Notes: generated from the letters alone by a model not told the origin. 64,000 bases of DNA from Mucilaginibacter pankratovii (GCF_014773265.1 NZ_JACWMY010000002.1:1-64000); one strand, 5' to 3'. Shown: positions 41,334 to 51,581, numbered from the stretch's first letter. Program-made: numbers and translations.

Positions 41334-43016
41334 CTATTTAAGGTAGCTTACATATAGCAAGGATACCCCCTGCCGGGGCAGGTTTATCACTTTATTGATA
41401 CTTCCGTTAGCGACTTTCAAAACCATGGGTTTACCAATAGTTTTCAACTTTCCAGCCTGCTCCAATTGCGCAACCTGGGCTGTGGTGGGTGCCGCCGGCG
41501 AACCCATCTTTTTCCACACTGCATAGGAATTACTGTGCTCATCATCAATGCGATATTCGGTTAGTTTAACTTTTTTCGCGCCGCTACGCAAGCCCGTGAT
41601 ATTTACCGCAACAGGCTCGGCATTGCTTTGCTTATCTTTATCCGCATAGTTCCAAACCATAACGGTTACTTGCCGGTCGTTTTTTGCTGCCAGTCCGCCG
41701 ATATCCGTTTGTGAACCACGGATGCTGGAATCGAGTACGGTTTTAAGATCGTACATGCGGTTACCTGTAACCTGCACCCTCGCACCTTTCATCATACCAA
41801 ACATCCGGAAAACATTCAGCACGGGTTTATCAACGCCGTTAGTCGCCAAATCGCGGAAGCCCGCAAACCAGGGCTGGTTTTCAAACTCGAACGACCAGCT
41901 CACTGCACCGATCAAATTAGTTTTGTAGGCGTCCATCAGTTCGTAAACCCGGGCAAACGAAGCCGCCGTATAACTCGAATACATCGTACCGTTACGGTAG
42001 GCGTTCTCGGGGTTGGTCGACATTCCGCAGGCAGCACATCCCTCCGGGTCCGATTCGCCGATTACGATGGGTATATTCTTAAGCGCCGCAAACGAGTTGA
42101 TCTTTTTAAAATGGCCTACAATATCATTAAGCTGGCGCCTTATACTCATCACAACGGTATCTTTCACTAAACTTGGTGCGCCTTTGGCATGAAACAACAC
42201 CAAATCCAGCGGCGAACCAATACGGCCGGTTACGTAATTGGTATCAACCAGGCAATGCCGCAAAAATCCGTCGAGCCATTTTTCGCCCCCGCCTGTAACA
42301 TTTGGGCCGCCAATGCGGGCCGTAGGCAGCGCACGTTTCAGCCCGTCGGCAGCATAATCATACAACTTGTAAAATTCGGCCGGGGTGCCTTTCCAGTAAG
42401 CGCCGTTTGCTTCGTTCCATACCTCCCAATACCAGCTTTCTACTTCCTTTTTTCCGTAACGGGCTACGCAATGGCTCACCCATTGGTAAACCAATTCGCC
42501 CCATTTTTTATAGTCTTTGGGCGGATATGCCCAGCCGGTTTCTATTTTCTGATAACTCATACCGGGCTTCCATTGATGCTGGTACGGCTCGGGCATTATA
42601 GATAATGCTTTGGGCATAAACCCAATTTGCGCCAGGGGTTTCATACCCCGTTTAACGTACGTATCAAAAATGCTATCTACTATGCGGTAGTCGTAAACAG
42701 GCTTCCCATTGGCATCTTCGGTATATATATTGGTCGATCCCCATTTAAGGGCGGGTGTGCCGTCGCCGGTGGTTAACAGGTTGTGTGCACGCACGTATAC
42801 CGGTACGGGGCTTAGCTTCGCAATTTCGGTAAGGAGTTTGCGTCCGTCTTTCATATAGGTATAATTTGGCTCGTCATAACCAAACCATGCCCATAATGGC
42901 CTCATATCGCCTTGCTCCTGTTGCAAGTTTACGTTAATAACTGCGGGTGTTTTTTGCGCATAAACTTTGCTGCATAACACACCAAGCATTAATAATAGCA
43001 CACCAAATTGTTTCAT
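41334..43016 (-). CDS. GH39-like glycoside hydrolase
   Basis: 560 residues with a signal peptide (MKQFGVLLLMLGVLCSKVYA). A TIM-barrel of the GH39/clan A type carries the acid/base motif SWYWEVWNEAN and the likely nucleophile Glu in PIVIGESDPEG. A C-terminal beta-sandwich (VNITGLRSGAKKVKL, YRIDDEHSNSYA) follows. GH39 members cleave beta-xylosides or alpha-iduronides; substrate here is not deduced. Periplasmic. Confidence 0.83.
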   Translation of the reverse strand: MKQFGVLLLMLGVLCSKVYAQKTPAVINVNLQQEQGDMRPLWAWFGYDEPNYTYMKDGRKLLTEIAKLSPVPVYVRAHNLLTTGDGTPALKWGSTNIYTEDANGKPVYDYRIVDSIFDTYVKRGMKPLAQIGFMPKALSIMPEPYQHQWKPGMSYQKIETGWAYPPKDYKKWGELVYQWVSHCVARYGKKEVESWYWEVWNEANGAYWKGTPAEFYKLYDYAADGLKRALPTARIGGPNVTGGGEKWLDGFLRHCLVDTNYVTGRIGSPLDLVLFHAKGAPSLVKDTVVMSIRRQLNDIVGHFKKINSFAALKNIPIVIGESDPEGCAACGMSTNPENAYRNGTMYSSYTAASFARVYELMDAYKTNLIGAVSWSFEFENQPWFAGFRDLATNGVDKPVLNVFRMFGMMKGARVQVTGNRMYDLKTVLDSSIRGSQTDIGGLAAKNDRQVTVMVWNYADKDKQSNAEPVAVNITGLRSGAKKVKLTEYRIDDEHSNSYAVWKKMGSPAAPTTAQVAQLEQAGKLKTIGKPMVLKVANGSINKVINLPRQGVSLLYVSYLK

Positions 43017-43174
43017 AACTAAATTTACCGTTTATATTACCTGTTAATTTGACGGTTAATATATTAAAATTATATTGATACTTCCAAAACCGCTATTTTC
43101 TTGGGGAATAAAGACATTGCTATTATTATGAAATTAATATAGCTTTGTTTTAGTATAAACCTGATATAAACTTA

Positions 43175-45088
43175 ATGAACATCGTAGCGGAGCAATCAAC
43201 TATTCCGGGACTCATCCGTAATGTTGTAGCAAACATACACCCCGACACCCATACCTTTATGATGCATAAGGTAAAGGATGCCTGGGTAGAGATTACGTAC
43301 AAACAAGCCCTCGAAAAAATCGACGCTGTGTCGGCCTGGTTCCTGGATATTGGCATACAAAAAGGCGACCGGCTGGCCCTCCTGATAGAGAACGGCCCTG
43401 ATTACGTTTATTATGACCAGGCGCTACAGCAAATTGGCGCCATAAATACATCTATATACCCTACCCTTTCGGAAGCCGAGGTAGAATATATCCTGAACGA
43501 TTCGGAAGCACGTACCATCCTTTGCGGCAACCCTTTCCTGTTTCGCAAGGTTTTAAAGATTGCCAATAACTGTAACTCACTTATCCGCATCATCCCGGCT
43601 TTTGATGATTTTGAAAAATTCAGCGATAAGCTGAACCTGAACGCCGGTGTTGTAGGGTTTAAAAAAGTAATTGAAGAAGGGCTGGCTTGTGTTGAAAAAT
43701 ATGCACGGGCCATCAAGGCTGCACGCGAAGCTATTTTAACCTCCGATGTTTCCTGCCTTATTTATACATCGGGCACAACCGGAACGCCCAAGGGCGTAAT
43801 GCTTACCCATAGCAATCTCACGCAAAATGTAAGGTGGAGTTTAGTACAGATCCCGATCATAGAGAGTAGCGACCTGTTCCTTTCATTCCTCCCGCTTTCG
43901 CACGTGTTTGAGCGTATGGCCACCTATTATATTTGCTTAAACAAAGGTTGTACCATTGCTTTTGCACAAAGCCTGGAGCTTTTGGCCAAGAATATGATGG
44001 AGGTTAAGCCAACGGTAATGTGCTGCGTACCGCGATTGCTGGAACGGATCCACGATAAGGCCATGAAGAACGGCCTTGCCGCAGGCGGCATGAAAACCAA
44101 AATATTTACCTGGGCCTTAAAAATAGGCGAGGAAGTACGCCACACCACCGAGGCAGGCAAAAAACCGGGACTGGTTTTAGCAACCCAGCATAAACTTGCA
44201 GATAAGCTTGTTTTCAGCAAAATAAAAGAGAAAACCGGCGGGCGGTTAAAGCTGCTGGTATCTGGCGGTGGCGCTTTGCCAAAAAACATCGGCGAGTTTT
44301 TCGGCAATATCGGTATCATGGTATTAGAGGGTTTTGGTTTAACGGAAACTTCACCGGTAATGGCCGTAACCGAAGACCACCGTATTATTATAGGCACCGT
44401 TGGCCGCATTATACCGGGCATTGAGGTGGCTATTCAAAACGTGGATACCAAAAAGATCTACACCATACAAACGCATGATAATTTCAAGCCCGATTTCACT
44501 TCAGAAGAGGGCGAGATCGTTGTTCGGGGGCATTGTGTGATGAAGGGTTACTGGCGTAAGCCGGAGGAAACCGCGGCCGTGATAGACAGCGAAGGCTGGT
44601 TCCATACGGGCGATATTGGCAGATTTTACAAAGGCAACCTGCAAATTACCGACAGGCTGAAGAATATGCTGGTAAATGCTTACGGAAAAAACATTTACCC
44701 TACCCCGGTAGAAAACACTTACCTGAAAAGCCCTAAAATTGAACACGTGTTTTTATTAGGCGATAAACGCGAATACATCACCGCCATATTAGTCCCCGGC
44801 CGCGAATTATTGCAGGAAACTTTTCACCTGGGTAACGACTTTTTTGAGAAACCGGATGTATTCATAGAAGACCCGGAGATCATAGAATGGATAAACCAGG
44901 ACGTTAAAAAGTATTCTCATGAGTTGGCCAAATTCGAACGCATCAAAAACTTTAAGCTGAAACGAGTACCATTTAGCATGGAGGAAGGTGAGATAACCCC
45001 CACCCTAAAAGCCAAACGCAAAGTGATAGAAAAGAAATACGCCGAAGCGATAGACGAATTGTATCTGCAGGAAGCGGAGGCGGAGTAA
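43175..45088 (+). CDS. Long-chain acyl-CoA ligase (AMP-forming)
   Basis: 637 residues of the adenylate-forming superfamily. The P-loop-like motif LIYTSGTTGTPKGVMLTH (about residue 197), the LEGFGLTETSP motif and the GWFHTGDIG and DRLKNMLVNAYGKNIYP hinge are all present. Length and sequence fit FadD15/long-chain fatty acid CoA ligases. It activates fatty acids for degradation or lipid synthesis. Confidence 0.93.
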   Translation: MNIVAEQSTIPGLIRNVVANIHPDTHTFMMHKVKDAWVEITYKQALEKIDAVSAWFLDIGIQKGDRLALLIENGPDYVYYDQALQQIGAINTSIYPTLSEAEVEYILNDSEARTILCGNPFLFRKVLKIANNCNSLIRIIPAFDDFEKFSDKLNLNAGVVGFKKVIEEGLACVEKYARAIKAAREAILTSDVSCLIYTSGTTGTPKGVMLTHSNLTQNVRWSLVQIPIIESSDLFLSFLPLSHVFERMATYYICLNKGCTIAFAQSLELLAKNMMEVKPTVMCCVPRLLERIHDKAMKNGLAAGGMKTKIFTWALKIGEEVRHTTEAGKKPGLVLATQHKLADKLVFSKIKEKTGGRLKLLVSGGGALPKNIGEFFGNIGIMVLEGFGLTETSPVMAVTEDHRIIIGTVGRIIPGIEVAIQNVDTKKIYTIQTHDNFKPDFTSEEGEIVVRGHCVMKGYWRKPEETAAVIDSEGWFHTGDIGRFYKGNLQITDRLKNMLVNAYGKNIYPTPVENTYLKSPKIEHVFLLGDKREYITAILVPGRELLQETFHLGNDFFEKPDVFIEDPEIIEWINQDVKKYSHELAKFERIKNFKLKRVPFSMEEGEITPTLKAKRKVIEKKYAEAIDELYLQEAEAE

Positions 45089-45096
45089 CCCCCCCG

Positions 45097-46107
45097 TTAC
45101 TGCTTCTTAGTCGGCGTATACTTCCAAAAATCTTTCTTTAAGTTGGGGTTGCCTGTGCCCGCGTAGCCTATTCCGTTGATGGAAAAGCTTACGGCATCGT
45201 AACGTGCCTCACCGCCGTAGGTGGTTATTTTTATCCAGCTATCTTTAAGGCTGTCGTATTTGTACCAATCGTCTGCCGATGAGGAGGCAGTAGTGCCCAG
45301 GCCTACGTAGCCATCGGTACCAATCACAAACTGGCTGCTAAAAACGCGCACTTTGCCGGTAAAATCTGCTTTGGCTGACCATTTATTGGTGGCGGGATCA
45401 TATTCCCAAAAATCTTTTTTTACAATATCCGGCGATGAGCCGCCCAGGCCTGCATAACCTTTACCACCTATGGCAAAGGCAGCTACACCAAAACTGCCAT
45501 TGCCGGGATAATCGGCAAGGCGCGTCCATTTATCGGCGGTGGCGTCGTACTTCCAAAAATCCTTATAACTGGCGGCGTAGTTATTATCGGTACCCAAGCC
45601 CAGGTAGCCTGTACCGTTTATCTCAAACGCTCTAACGTTTTCGCGTTCTATGCCGGGAAAGTTCGCCTTTTGCGTCCAAACATCTGTTGCAGGGTTATAC
45701 TCCCAAAAATCTTTGTTCTGCGGGGTAGCGCCGGGGTCATCGTATTGTATTCCGTATCCTGTGCCCAAATAAGCTTTACCGTTAATGCTAAAACCGCGGA
45801 TATATTCGGCAGCCTGCCCGGGGTAATCCGCTTTGCGCGTCCATTTATCTGTGGCGGGGTCGTATTCCCAAAAATCATAAAGAGGCACCACATTAAACCC
45901 CGAACCCGCATTACCGCCAATAATATAAGCTTTACTACCAATGGTGAACGCATAAGCGCGCACCCTTCCTACGCCGGGGAAATCGCCAAGCTGTTTCCAT
46001 AAACCTGGTAAAGCGTTCTCATAGTTAGGCACAAAAGGCTTTTCCTTTTTACAGGAAACAAGCATAGCAAGGGCAATAAATAACAGGAATACTTTTTTAA
46101 CAGGCAT
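45097..46107 (-). CDS. Kelch-repeat lipoprotein
   Basis: 336 residues: lipoprotein signal (MPVKKVFLLFIALAMLVSC, Cys 19), then at least six Kelch-like blades, each with a DFWEYDPATDKWTRKADYPG-type motif. The repeats should form a beta-propeller on the cell surface or in the periplasm, typically a binding module. It is monocistronic, between converging and same-strand genes. Confidence 0.88.
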   Translation of the reverse strand: MPVKKVFLLFIALAMLVSCKKEKPFVPNYENALPGLWKQLGDFPGVGRVRAYAFTIGSKAYIIGGNAGSGFNVVPLYDFWEYDPATDKWTRKADYPGQAAEYIRGFSINGKAYLGTGYGIQYDDPGATPQNKDFWEYNPATDVWTQKANFPGIERENVRAFEINGTGYLGLGTDNNYAASYKDFWKYDATADKWTRLADYPGNGSFGVAAFAIGGKGYAGLGGSSPDIVKKDFWEYDPATNKWSAKADFTGKVRVFSSQFVIGTDGYVGLGTTASSSADDWYKYDSLKDSWIKITTYGGEARYDAVSFSINGIGYAGTGNPNLKKDFWKYTPTKKQ

Positions 46108-46206
46108 AATTGGTTGGCGAGATAAAGTAAATATATCATTTACATTTTATAATGTACCGATATACTTACTTCATAAATACGCGATTATGCCGGGCACGGT
46201 TGCTTG

Positions 46207-46830
46207 TTAAGCGTTTAGCAGCTCCTGGTAAATATCAATAAACTGCCCTACATGCAGCCCATCTGTTAAGCCATGATGAACGGTGATAGATAAGGGCATC
46301 ATCTTTTTGCCGTGCACTTCGGTAACCTTTCCTACCGATAGCTTGGTGGAGCTATCCTGATAAGAAAAGCTGCGGGCATGAGTTAAGCCACTGAATTTTA
46401 TCCCCGGCATTGCCGAAAAGTGGATGATATTTTCGTGAGGGATGCTCAGGTCGAGCCCGTTAGTGGCCAGTATCCGTTCGCTATCTGTTTTAGCTAAAGC
46501 GACAAATTCATCAAGCGTTGGCATAAAGGGCACAAAACCGAAACCAAATGTGCCGTTGGGACGAAGCACCACGTGGGTAACATCTATCTGGTCGTATAAA
46601 AAAACCTCGTTGTTAATAGCGCGGTACCTAAAGTTCTCGTGCCTGTTTATAGCCGTAATAGCACAGTACATGTAGTACATATAAAAAGATACGCCCAGTT
46701 CTTTTGCTTTTGCATAAGCCCTGGTAACATCTATGTCTACATTTACACTAAAATAAGGCTCTTCAAAACTATTGAAGAGTTTAAAATGGTCTTCGCGCAG
46801 CCAGCCTTCCAGTTCAATTTTGGTTCTCAT
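46207..46830 (-). CDS. CatA-like chloramphenicol acetyltransferase family protein
   Basis: 207 residues of the CAT fold. The catalytic region reads VHHGLTDGLHVGQF (true CATs have VHHAVCDGFHVG), and the N-terminal YFSVNVDIDVTRAYAKAKELGVSF matches. Its gene abuts the HAD gene with no gap. Chromosomal homologues of this type may acetylate substrates other than chloramphenicol, so resistance is not established by sequence. Confidence 0.85.
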   Translation of the reverse strand: MRTKIELEGWLREDHFKLFNSFEEPYFSVNVDIDVTRAYAKAKELGVSFYMYYMYCAITAINRHENFRYRAINNEVFLYDQIDVTHVVLRPNGTFGFGFVPFMPTLDEFVALAKTDSERILATNGLDLSIPHENIIHFSAMPGIKFSGLTHARSFSYQDSSTKLSVGKVTEVHGKKMMPLSITVHHGLTDGLHVGQFIDIYQELLNA

Positions 46831-47514
46831 CTACAATAACTCCAGTATATCTTTTATGCTTTCTACGCTTTTAAAACGCTCGTTATCTATGCTGTCTTCA
46901 ATATGCTCGTGTGCCCAGGTAATGTGGTAAGGTACGTGTACGGCGTATCCGCCTACGTTTAGCACCGGTAAAATATCGCTTTTTAATGAGTTGCCAACCA
47001 TCAGCAGCTCCGATGGCTGAATATCCAGATGTTTAAGCAATTTAAGATAATTGGCATCATCCTTTTCGCTCATGATCTCGATATGGTGAAAATACGGGTT
47101 TAAACCCGATTTACGCAGCTTGCGTTCCTGGTCCAGTAAATCGCCTTTGGTGGCTACTACCAGGCGATATTTACCTTTAAGGGCCTCCAACACTTCTTCT
47201 ACTCCATCCAGCAGTTCTATGGGTTGATTAAGCATTTGCTTACCCAGATCCATAATTTGCTTAACCACATCTATAGTTAGCGTATCGTTGGTGATCTTCA
47301 TGGCAGCCTCTATCATAGAGAGGATAAAGCCTTTTATACCATAGCCGTATAAACCAAGGTTCTCTATCTCGATGCGCAGCAGTTCGCGCTCCAGGTCGTG
47401 GCGCGACAGGTAATCACTCAGTAATTCACAAAAACGTTCTTCTGTTTGTCTGAAATAAGGTTCGTTCACCCAAAGGGTATCATCAGCGTCGAACGCGATA
47501 ACTTTGATGTTCAT
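46831..47514 (-). CDS. HAD-superfamily hydrolase
   Basis: 227 residues from ATG 47514 (MNIKVIAFDADDTLW). The nucleophile motif is DADDTLW, motif II is VATKGD and motif IV is MVGNSLKSDI. A cap domain lies between. Its stop codon is immediately followed on the same strand by the start of the acetyltransferase gene, so the two are one unit. The substrate cannot be deduced. Confidence 0.9.
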   Translation of the reverse strand: MNIKVIAFDADDTLWVNEPYFRQTEERFCELLSDYLSRHDLERELLRIEIENLGLYGYGIKGFILSMIEAAMKITNDTLTIDVVKQIMDLGKQMLNQPIELLDGVEEVLEALKGKYRLVVATKGDLLDQERKLRKSGLNPYFHHIEIMSEKDDANYLKLLKHLDIQPSELLMVGNSLKSDILPVLNVGGYAVHVPYHITWAHEHIEDSIDNERFKSVESIKDILELL

Positions 47515-47643
47515 GCGGTAAAGGTATTTATTTACCGACAAAATAAAACCCGACAAAATTACATCGTGCGTTAATTATCGTAGGATAACGTTGTTTGGTT
47601 CTCAAATCTCATATCTAACATCTCATATCTCGCTCAAAAACCC

Positions 47644-47651
47644 TATTTTTG
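47644..47651 (+). promoter_or_regulatory. -7 box of lysS
   Basis: TATTTTTG fits TAnnTTTG and lies 25 nt before the start codon. Confidence 0.4.
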
Positions 47652-47676
47652 CACCCTTAAAATACACCGTATTCAT

Positions 47677-49398
47677 ATGAGTATTGCGCTATCCGAACAG
47701 GAACTTATTCGCCGCGAATCGTTACAAAAACTTCGCGACCTGGGCATCAATCCCTACCCTGCCGAAGCTTATGAAGTTGACGCCTGGGCACAAGATATTA
47801 ATGACAATTTTAACGCCGCCCCAGATAAGTATAAACAGGTTACCGTAGCCGGCCGTATCATGACGCGCCGTATTATGGGCAGCGCTTCTTTTTTTGAACT
47901 TCAGGATAGCACCGGCAGGGTGCAGGTATACATTAAACGCGATGATATTTGCCCCGACGAAGATAAAACGCTCTACAACATCGTATTTAAAAAACTATTA
48001 GATATAGGCGATTACGTTGGCGTAAAAGGCTACGTTTTCCTAACCCAAACCGGAGAGATCTCGGTACACGTTCAGGAGTTAACTATTTTATCCAAATCGC
48101 TTAAGCCTTTACCCGTTGTAAAACGCGAAGAAGACGGCACCATACACGATGGTTTTACCGACCCGGAAATGCGTTACCGCCAGCGTTATGTGGATTTAAC
48201 CGTTAACCCGGAATATAAAAACATCTTCATCAACCGCTCTAAAGTGATCAGCGCTATGCGCGATTATTTTAACATCCAGGGCTGGATGGAGGTGGAAACG
48301 CCCATATTACAGTCTATACATGGCGGTGCAGCGGCTCGTCCGTTCAATACCCACCATAACACGCTGGACATGCCGCTTTTTCTGCGTATTGCCAACGAGC
48401 TTTATCTGAAAAGGCTGATCGTTGCGGGTTTTGATGGCGTTTACGAATTTGGCAAGATGTTCCGTAACGAGGGTATGGACCGTACCCATAACCCGGAATT
48501 TACCGCTATGGAAATTTACGTGGCCTATAAAGATTATATCTGGATGATGGCCATGGTGGAGGAGTGTTTAGAAACTGTTGCCAAAGCCGTTCACGGGATC
48601 CCGGTGGTGCAGGTTGGAAAGCATGAGATAAATTTTGCCGGCCCTTACGAAAAATTAAGCATGTACGATTCTATCCTGAAATATACCGGGATCGACGTAT
48701 CTGCAATGGACGAGGCAGGTTTGCTTAAAGTTTGTGCCGACCTGGGGATTGAGACCAATGCAACCATGGGCAAAGGTAAACTGGTTGACGAGATCTTCAG
48801 CGCAAAAGTAGAGCACAACCTTATACAGCCAACGTACATTACCGATTACCCTATCGAGATGACGCCGCTTGCCAAAAAACACCGTACAAAAGACGGTTTG
48901 GTAGAACGCTTTGAGTTGTTTGTGAATGGTAAGGAAATTGCCAACGCTTACTCGGAATTGAACGACCCGATAGACCAGCGCGAGCGTTTAGAAGAGCAGC
49001 TGGTATTGGCCGGCCGCGGCGACGACGAGGCAATGGCGATGGACGACGACTTCCTGCGTGCACTGGAGTACGGCATGCCGCCAACATCGGGCCTGGGTAT
49101 TGGTATCGACCGTTTGGTGATGCTGATGACCAACCAAAGCACCATACAGGAAGTATTATTCTTCCCGCAGATGCGCCCGGAGAAAAAAGCAAAGGTTGCT
49201 ACTGCTGATGATTTTATAGCCATTGGTGTACCTGCCGAATGGGTGCCAGTGCTGAATAAAATGGGCTTTAACACCGTAGAAGAATTAAAAGCAGGCAACC
49301 CCAACAAAGTGTTTAACGATTTGGGCGGAATGCGCAAAAAATTAAAATTAGACATTGCTATGCCTACTAAAGATGAGGTGATGGCTTGGTTTGCATAA
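47677..49398 (+). CDS. lysS: Lysyl-tRNA synthetase, class II
   Basis: 573 residues, a homodimeric class II synthetase. The OB-fold anticodon domain is at about 55-160, motif 2 reads MFRNEGMDRTHNPEFTAME and motif 3 GLGIGIDRLVML. Residues after about 505 form a Bacteroidota-type extra C-terminal domain (VPAEWVPVLNKMGFNTVEEL) that resembles a helix-hairpin module; the normal enzyme is about 500 residues. It charges tRNA-Lys. Confidence 0.95.
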   Translation: MSIALSEQELIRRESLQKLRDLGINPYPAEAYEVDAWAQDINDNFNAAPDKYKQVTVAGRIMTRRIMGSASFFELQDSTGRVQVYIKRDDICPDEDKTLYNIVFKKLLDIGDYVGVKGYVFLTQTGEISVHVQELTILSKSLKPLPVVKREEDGTIHDGFTDPEMRYRQRYVDLTVNPEYKNIFINRSKVISAMRDYFNIQGWMEVETPILQSIHGGAAARPFNTHHNTLDMPLFLRIANELYLKRLIVAGFDGVYEFGKMFRNEGMDRTHNPEFTAMEIYVAYKDYIWMMAMVEECLETVAKAVHGIPVVQVGKHEINFAGPYEKLSMYDSILKYTGIDVSAMDEAGLLKVCADLGIETNATMGKGKLVDEIFSAKVEHNLIQPTYITDYPIEMTPLAKKHRTKDGLVERFELFVNGKEIANAYSELNDPIDQRERLEEQLVLAGRGDDEAMAMDDDFLRALEYGMPPTSGLGIGIDRLVMLMTNQSTIQEVLFFPQMRPEKKAKVATADDFIAIGVPAEWVPVLNKMGFNTVEELKAGNPNKVFNDLGGMRKKLKLDIAMPTKDEVMAWFA

Positions 49399-49418
49399 TG
49401 CAAAACCAGATAGCATAC

Positions 49419-49447
49419 AAAAGGCCTTAACGGGCCTTTTTCTGTTT
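49419..49447 (+). terminator. Rho-independent terminator of lysS
   Basis: AAAAGGCC and GGCCTTTT pair around TTAACG and are followed by TCTGTTT. It sits between the converging lysS and esterase genes. Confidence 0.7.
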
Positions 49448-49452
49448 AACAG

Positions 49453-50484
49453 TTATTCAAATTTCTTCCCTGCCGATACACTTGGCCAATCATCCGTACG
49501 AAACGGGCTTACGGGCATCCCTTGTGTATTAAACAGGTTGGCGTCGATACTGGTTTGCCCCAACATAATAACCGATGGTTCAGCTGCGTACGTGCTATCT
49601 AAAATAATGGTGCGCTGCATAAACCCTTGCCCGCGGTACGAATATAATCTTCCAACCCATTCCCAGGAGCTGGGCATATATCCCTGCTGCCAGTTATCAA
49701 AAAAACTTGCCGACTTTGTGGCCAGTTCTGCGGCTGTATAATTTACAACAGGCGCACCGCGATACGCCCATAGTTTTAAACGCTTATCCGCTCTTGCTGT
49801 TAATTCTTTATCATTTACAGGCAAGCCCGGCACCACGGCGGCTAATTCGGGCGAGGAAAGCATGGCGTCCCGGCTTATCCAGTCCTCGGCTTCGGTACCT
49901 CCCCAGCTGCTATTGATAATGCCTACGGTAACGTGTAAGTTCTCGGCTAAGCGTTTAGCGTAAAAATACCCCACGGCAGAAAAATCGCCAACGGTACCGG
50001 CATTTGCCAACTTCCATTCGCCGCCTGTCAGTTCGGTTTCCGGCTTCAGGCTAACTTTATGCGGAACATAAAACTGGCGCACGGGAACATTCGCGGCAAC
50101 CTTGCGCTCCGCCTTGTAGCCATATGCGTTCTTTAGCTGGAATTCCATATTAGATTGACCGGAGCAAAGCCATACCTCACCAAGCATAACATCTGTGTAC
50201 ATTATACTTTCTTTACCCGAAGAAACTTTCATGGTATAAGGGCCGCCCTCTTTCATCGGCAGGAAGCTTAACTTCCAGTTACCCTGAGCGTCCGCAATGG
50301 CGGTTTTAATCAAGTTGTTTAAGCTAACGCTCACCTTAGCGCGCTTTGCGGCCACACCCCATACAGGGATGGTTTGGTTTCGTTGCAAAACCATATGGTT
50401 ACTAAATAACTTGGATGGCGCTAATTGGCCATAACCGTTAAGTGATAAGAGACAGGCAAAAAGCGCGGAAAAGAAAACTCGCAT
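49453..50484 (-). CDS. Sialate O-acetylesterase family protein with internal deletion
   Basis: 343 residues with a signal peptide (MRVFFSALFACLLSLNGYG). The N-terminal half is normal: LAPSKLFSNHMVLQRNQ, the catalytic Ser motif SGQSNMEFQL and INSSWGGTEAEDWISRDAM. Intact relatives continue to a second half with the catalytic Asp-x-x-His and end near NLYNKEGLPASPFRTD. Here the protein passes from a jelly-roll-like segment (QRTIILDSTYAAEPSVIMLG) straight into NLFNTQGMPVSPFRTDDW. About 130 or more residues, including the expected second catalytic region, are missing although the frame stays open. It may be inactive. Confidence 0.78.
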   Translation of the reverse strand: MRVFFSALFACLLSLNGYGQLAPSKLFSNHMVLQRNQTIPVWGVAAKRAKVSVSLNNLIKTAIADAQGNWKLSFLPMKEGGPYTMKVSSGKESIMYTDVMLGEVWLCSGQSNMEFQLKNAYGYKAERKVAANVPVRQFYVPHKVSLKPETELTGGEWKLANAGTVGDFSAVGYFYAKRLAENLHVTVGIINSSWGGTEAEDWISRDAMLSSPELAAVVPGLPVNDKELTARADKRLKLWAYRGAPVVNYTAAELATKSASFFDNWQQGYMPSSWEWVGRLYSYRGQGFMQRTIILDSTYAAEPSVIMLGQTSIDANLFNTQGMPVSPFRTDDWPSVSAGKKFE

Positions 50485-50635
50485 GGCGATATGTTGAAGT
50501 TTAAATAGGATTGATAAAGATAATTATTAGCCGGTTTGTCTCCGTTTAAATTTTCTTAAAAATACTTTGAAATACAAGTGTTTTATTTAACTTTGAATAA
50601 CAAAGTACTTTTAGTTACTCAATAGACTCAATGAC

Positions 50636-50971
50636 ATGAAGATCTCAAAAACAAAATTCGTTACGCTCTTCCTCGTTTCGGGGTTTGCATTTCAATTCAT
50701 CTCCAATTCACTTTTGGGATCCGAGGTCCGGCTCTTTCCCGTAAACGGCGAGTGGTTCCCGGGAACAGGATCGGCAATTGCCTGGAAGAGTACGGCAGCC
50801 ACAATTATATACCCTATCAAAATTGCTTTGATAGGCCCTTTATTGCCATTATTTACAGATCCGGATCCGGCACCGCCAATTTTAGTTTTCGCGTTTGCTT
50901 TATACTGGACTGTGATAGCCTTAGTTCTTTATTATCTCCTCAATAAAATAATCACCCGTAAAAAAGCATGA
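50636..50971 (+). CDS. Hypothetical membrane protein, 112 residues
   Basis: Membrane segments at about 8-27 and 83-103 (PILVFAFALYWTVIALVLYYLL), with a short loop between. Probably a small integral membrane protein of unknown function. It precedes the DoxX gene by 55 nt in the same direction. Confidence 0.6.
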   Translation: MKISKTKFVTLFLVSGFAFQFISNSLLGSEVRLFPVNGEWFPGTGSAIAWKSTAATIIYPIKIALIGPLLPLFTDPDPAPPILVFAFALYWTVIALVLYYLLNKIITRKKA

Positions 50972-51026
50972 CGTTTGGCGTAAAACCACCAAAAAAATTC
51001 GGCCTCTTATGTTTTAATATATCGTT

Positions 51027-51581
51027 ATGAATAGACTTGAAGAACTATACTATGAGGCAAAGGCCGATAAGTGGTTTAAGCGATTTGCTGTTTTCTGCCG
51101 CGTCGCCTTAGCAGCGAGCTTTATTCCCGCAGGCTATGTCAAGATCGCAGGTGAAAGATTCGCCGCCGGCCTGCCGTCTAACAATCCTTTAGGGCATTAC
51201 TTCGATGCTTTACATGTTACCGGGTATTACTATACCTTTATTGGAATTGCTCAAATTATAACAGCTATATTATTGCTGATCCCGAGAACGTCCCTTCTGG
51301 GTGCATTGATGTATTTTGCCTTTATCGTTAATATTTGCGTGCTTACTTATGCTACCCGGTTTGACGGTACCCGGGGCATCACCTTTATGTTATTGGCCAG
51401 TTTGTTTTTATTGGCCTGGAATTACGACCGGTTGAAACACATTTTGCCATTTAAGCAGCCTGAAACAGAGCCCCCTGTGTTAAAAAGACCGCTGGGTGTG
51501 CGCCTTCGGATCTGGTTTTTTGGAGGCTCCTTAGCAATCATAGCATTTATCATCATCGGTACTTCTATTTATATGAGATAG
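51027..51581 (+). CDS. DoxX-family membrane protein
   Basis: 184 residues with four membrane helices: VALAASFIPAGYVKIAG, YTFIGIAQIITAILLLI, LLGALMYFAFIVNICVL and a final one near 158-180. The first helix and the GERF/NPLGHYFDALH region match DoxX/quinone-type membrane proteins. A role in membrane redox is suspected for the family but not shown. Confidence 0.8.
   Translation: MNRLEELYYEAKADKWFKRFAVFCRVALAASFIPAGYVKIAGERFAAGLPSNNPLGHYFDALHVTGYYYTFIGIAQIITAILLLIPRTSLLGALMYFAFIVNICVLTYATRFDGTRGITFMLLASLFLLAWNYDRLKHILPFKQPETEPPVLKRPLGVRLRIWFFGGSLAIIAFIIIGTSIYMR

Noticed and set aside
46207..46830. Acquired chloramphenicol resistance gene
   Set aside because: The gene sits in a chromosomal context with normal composition and no mobile element; the catalytic motif is family-like but the substrate is not proven.
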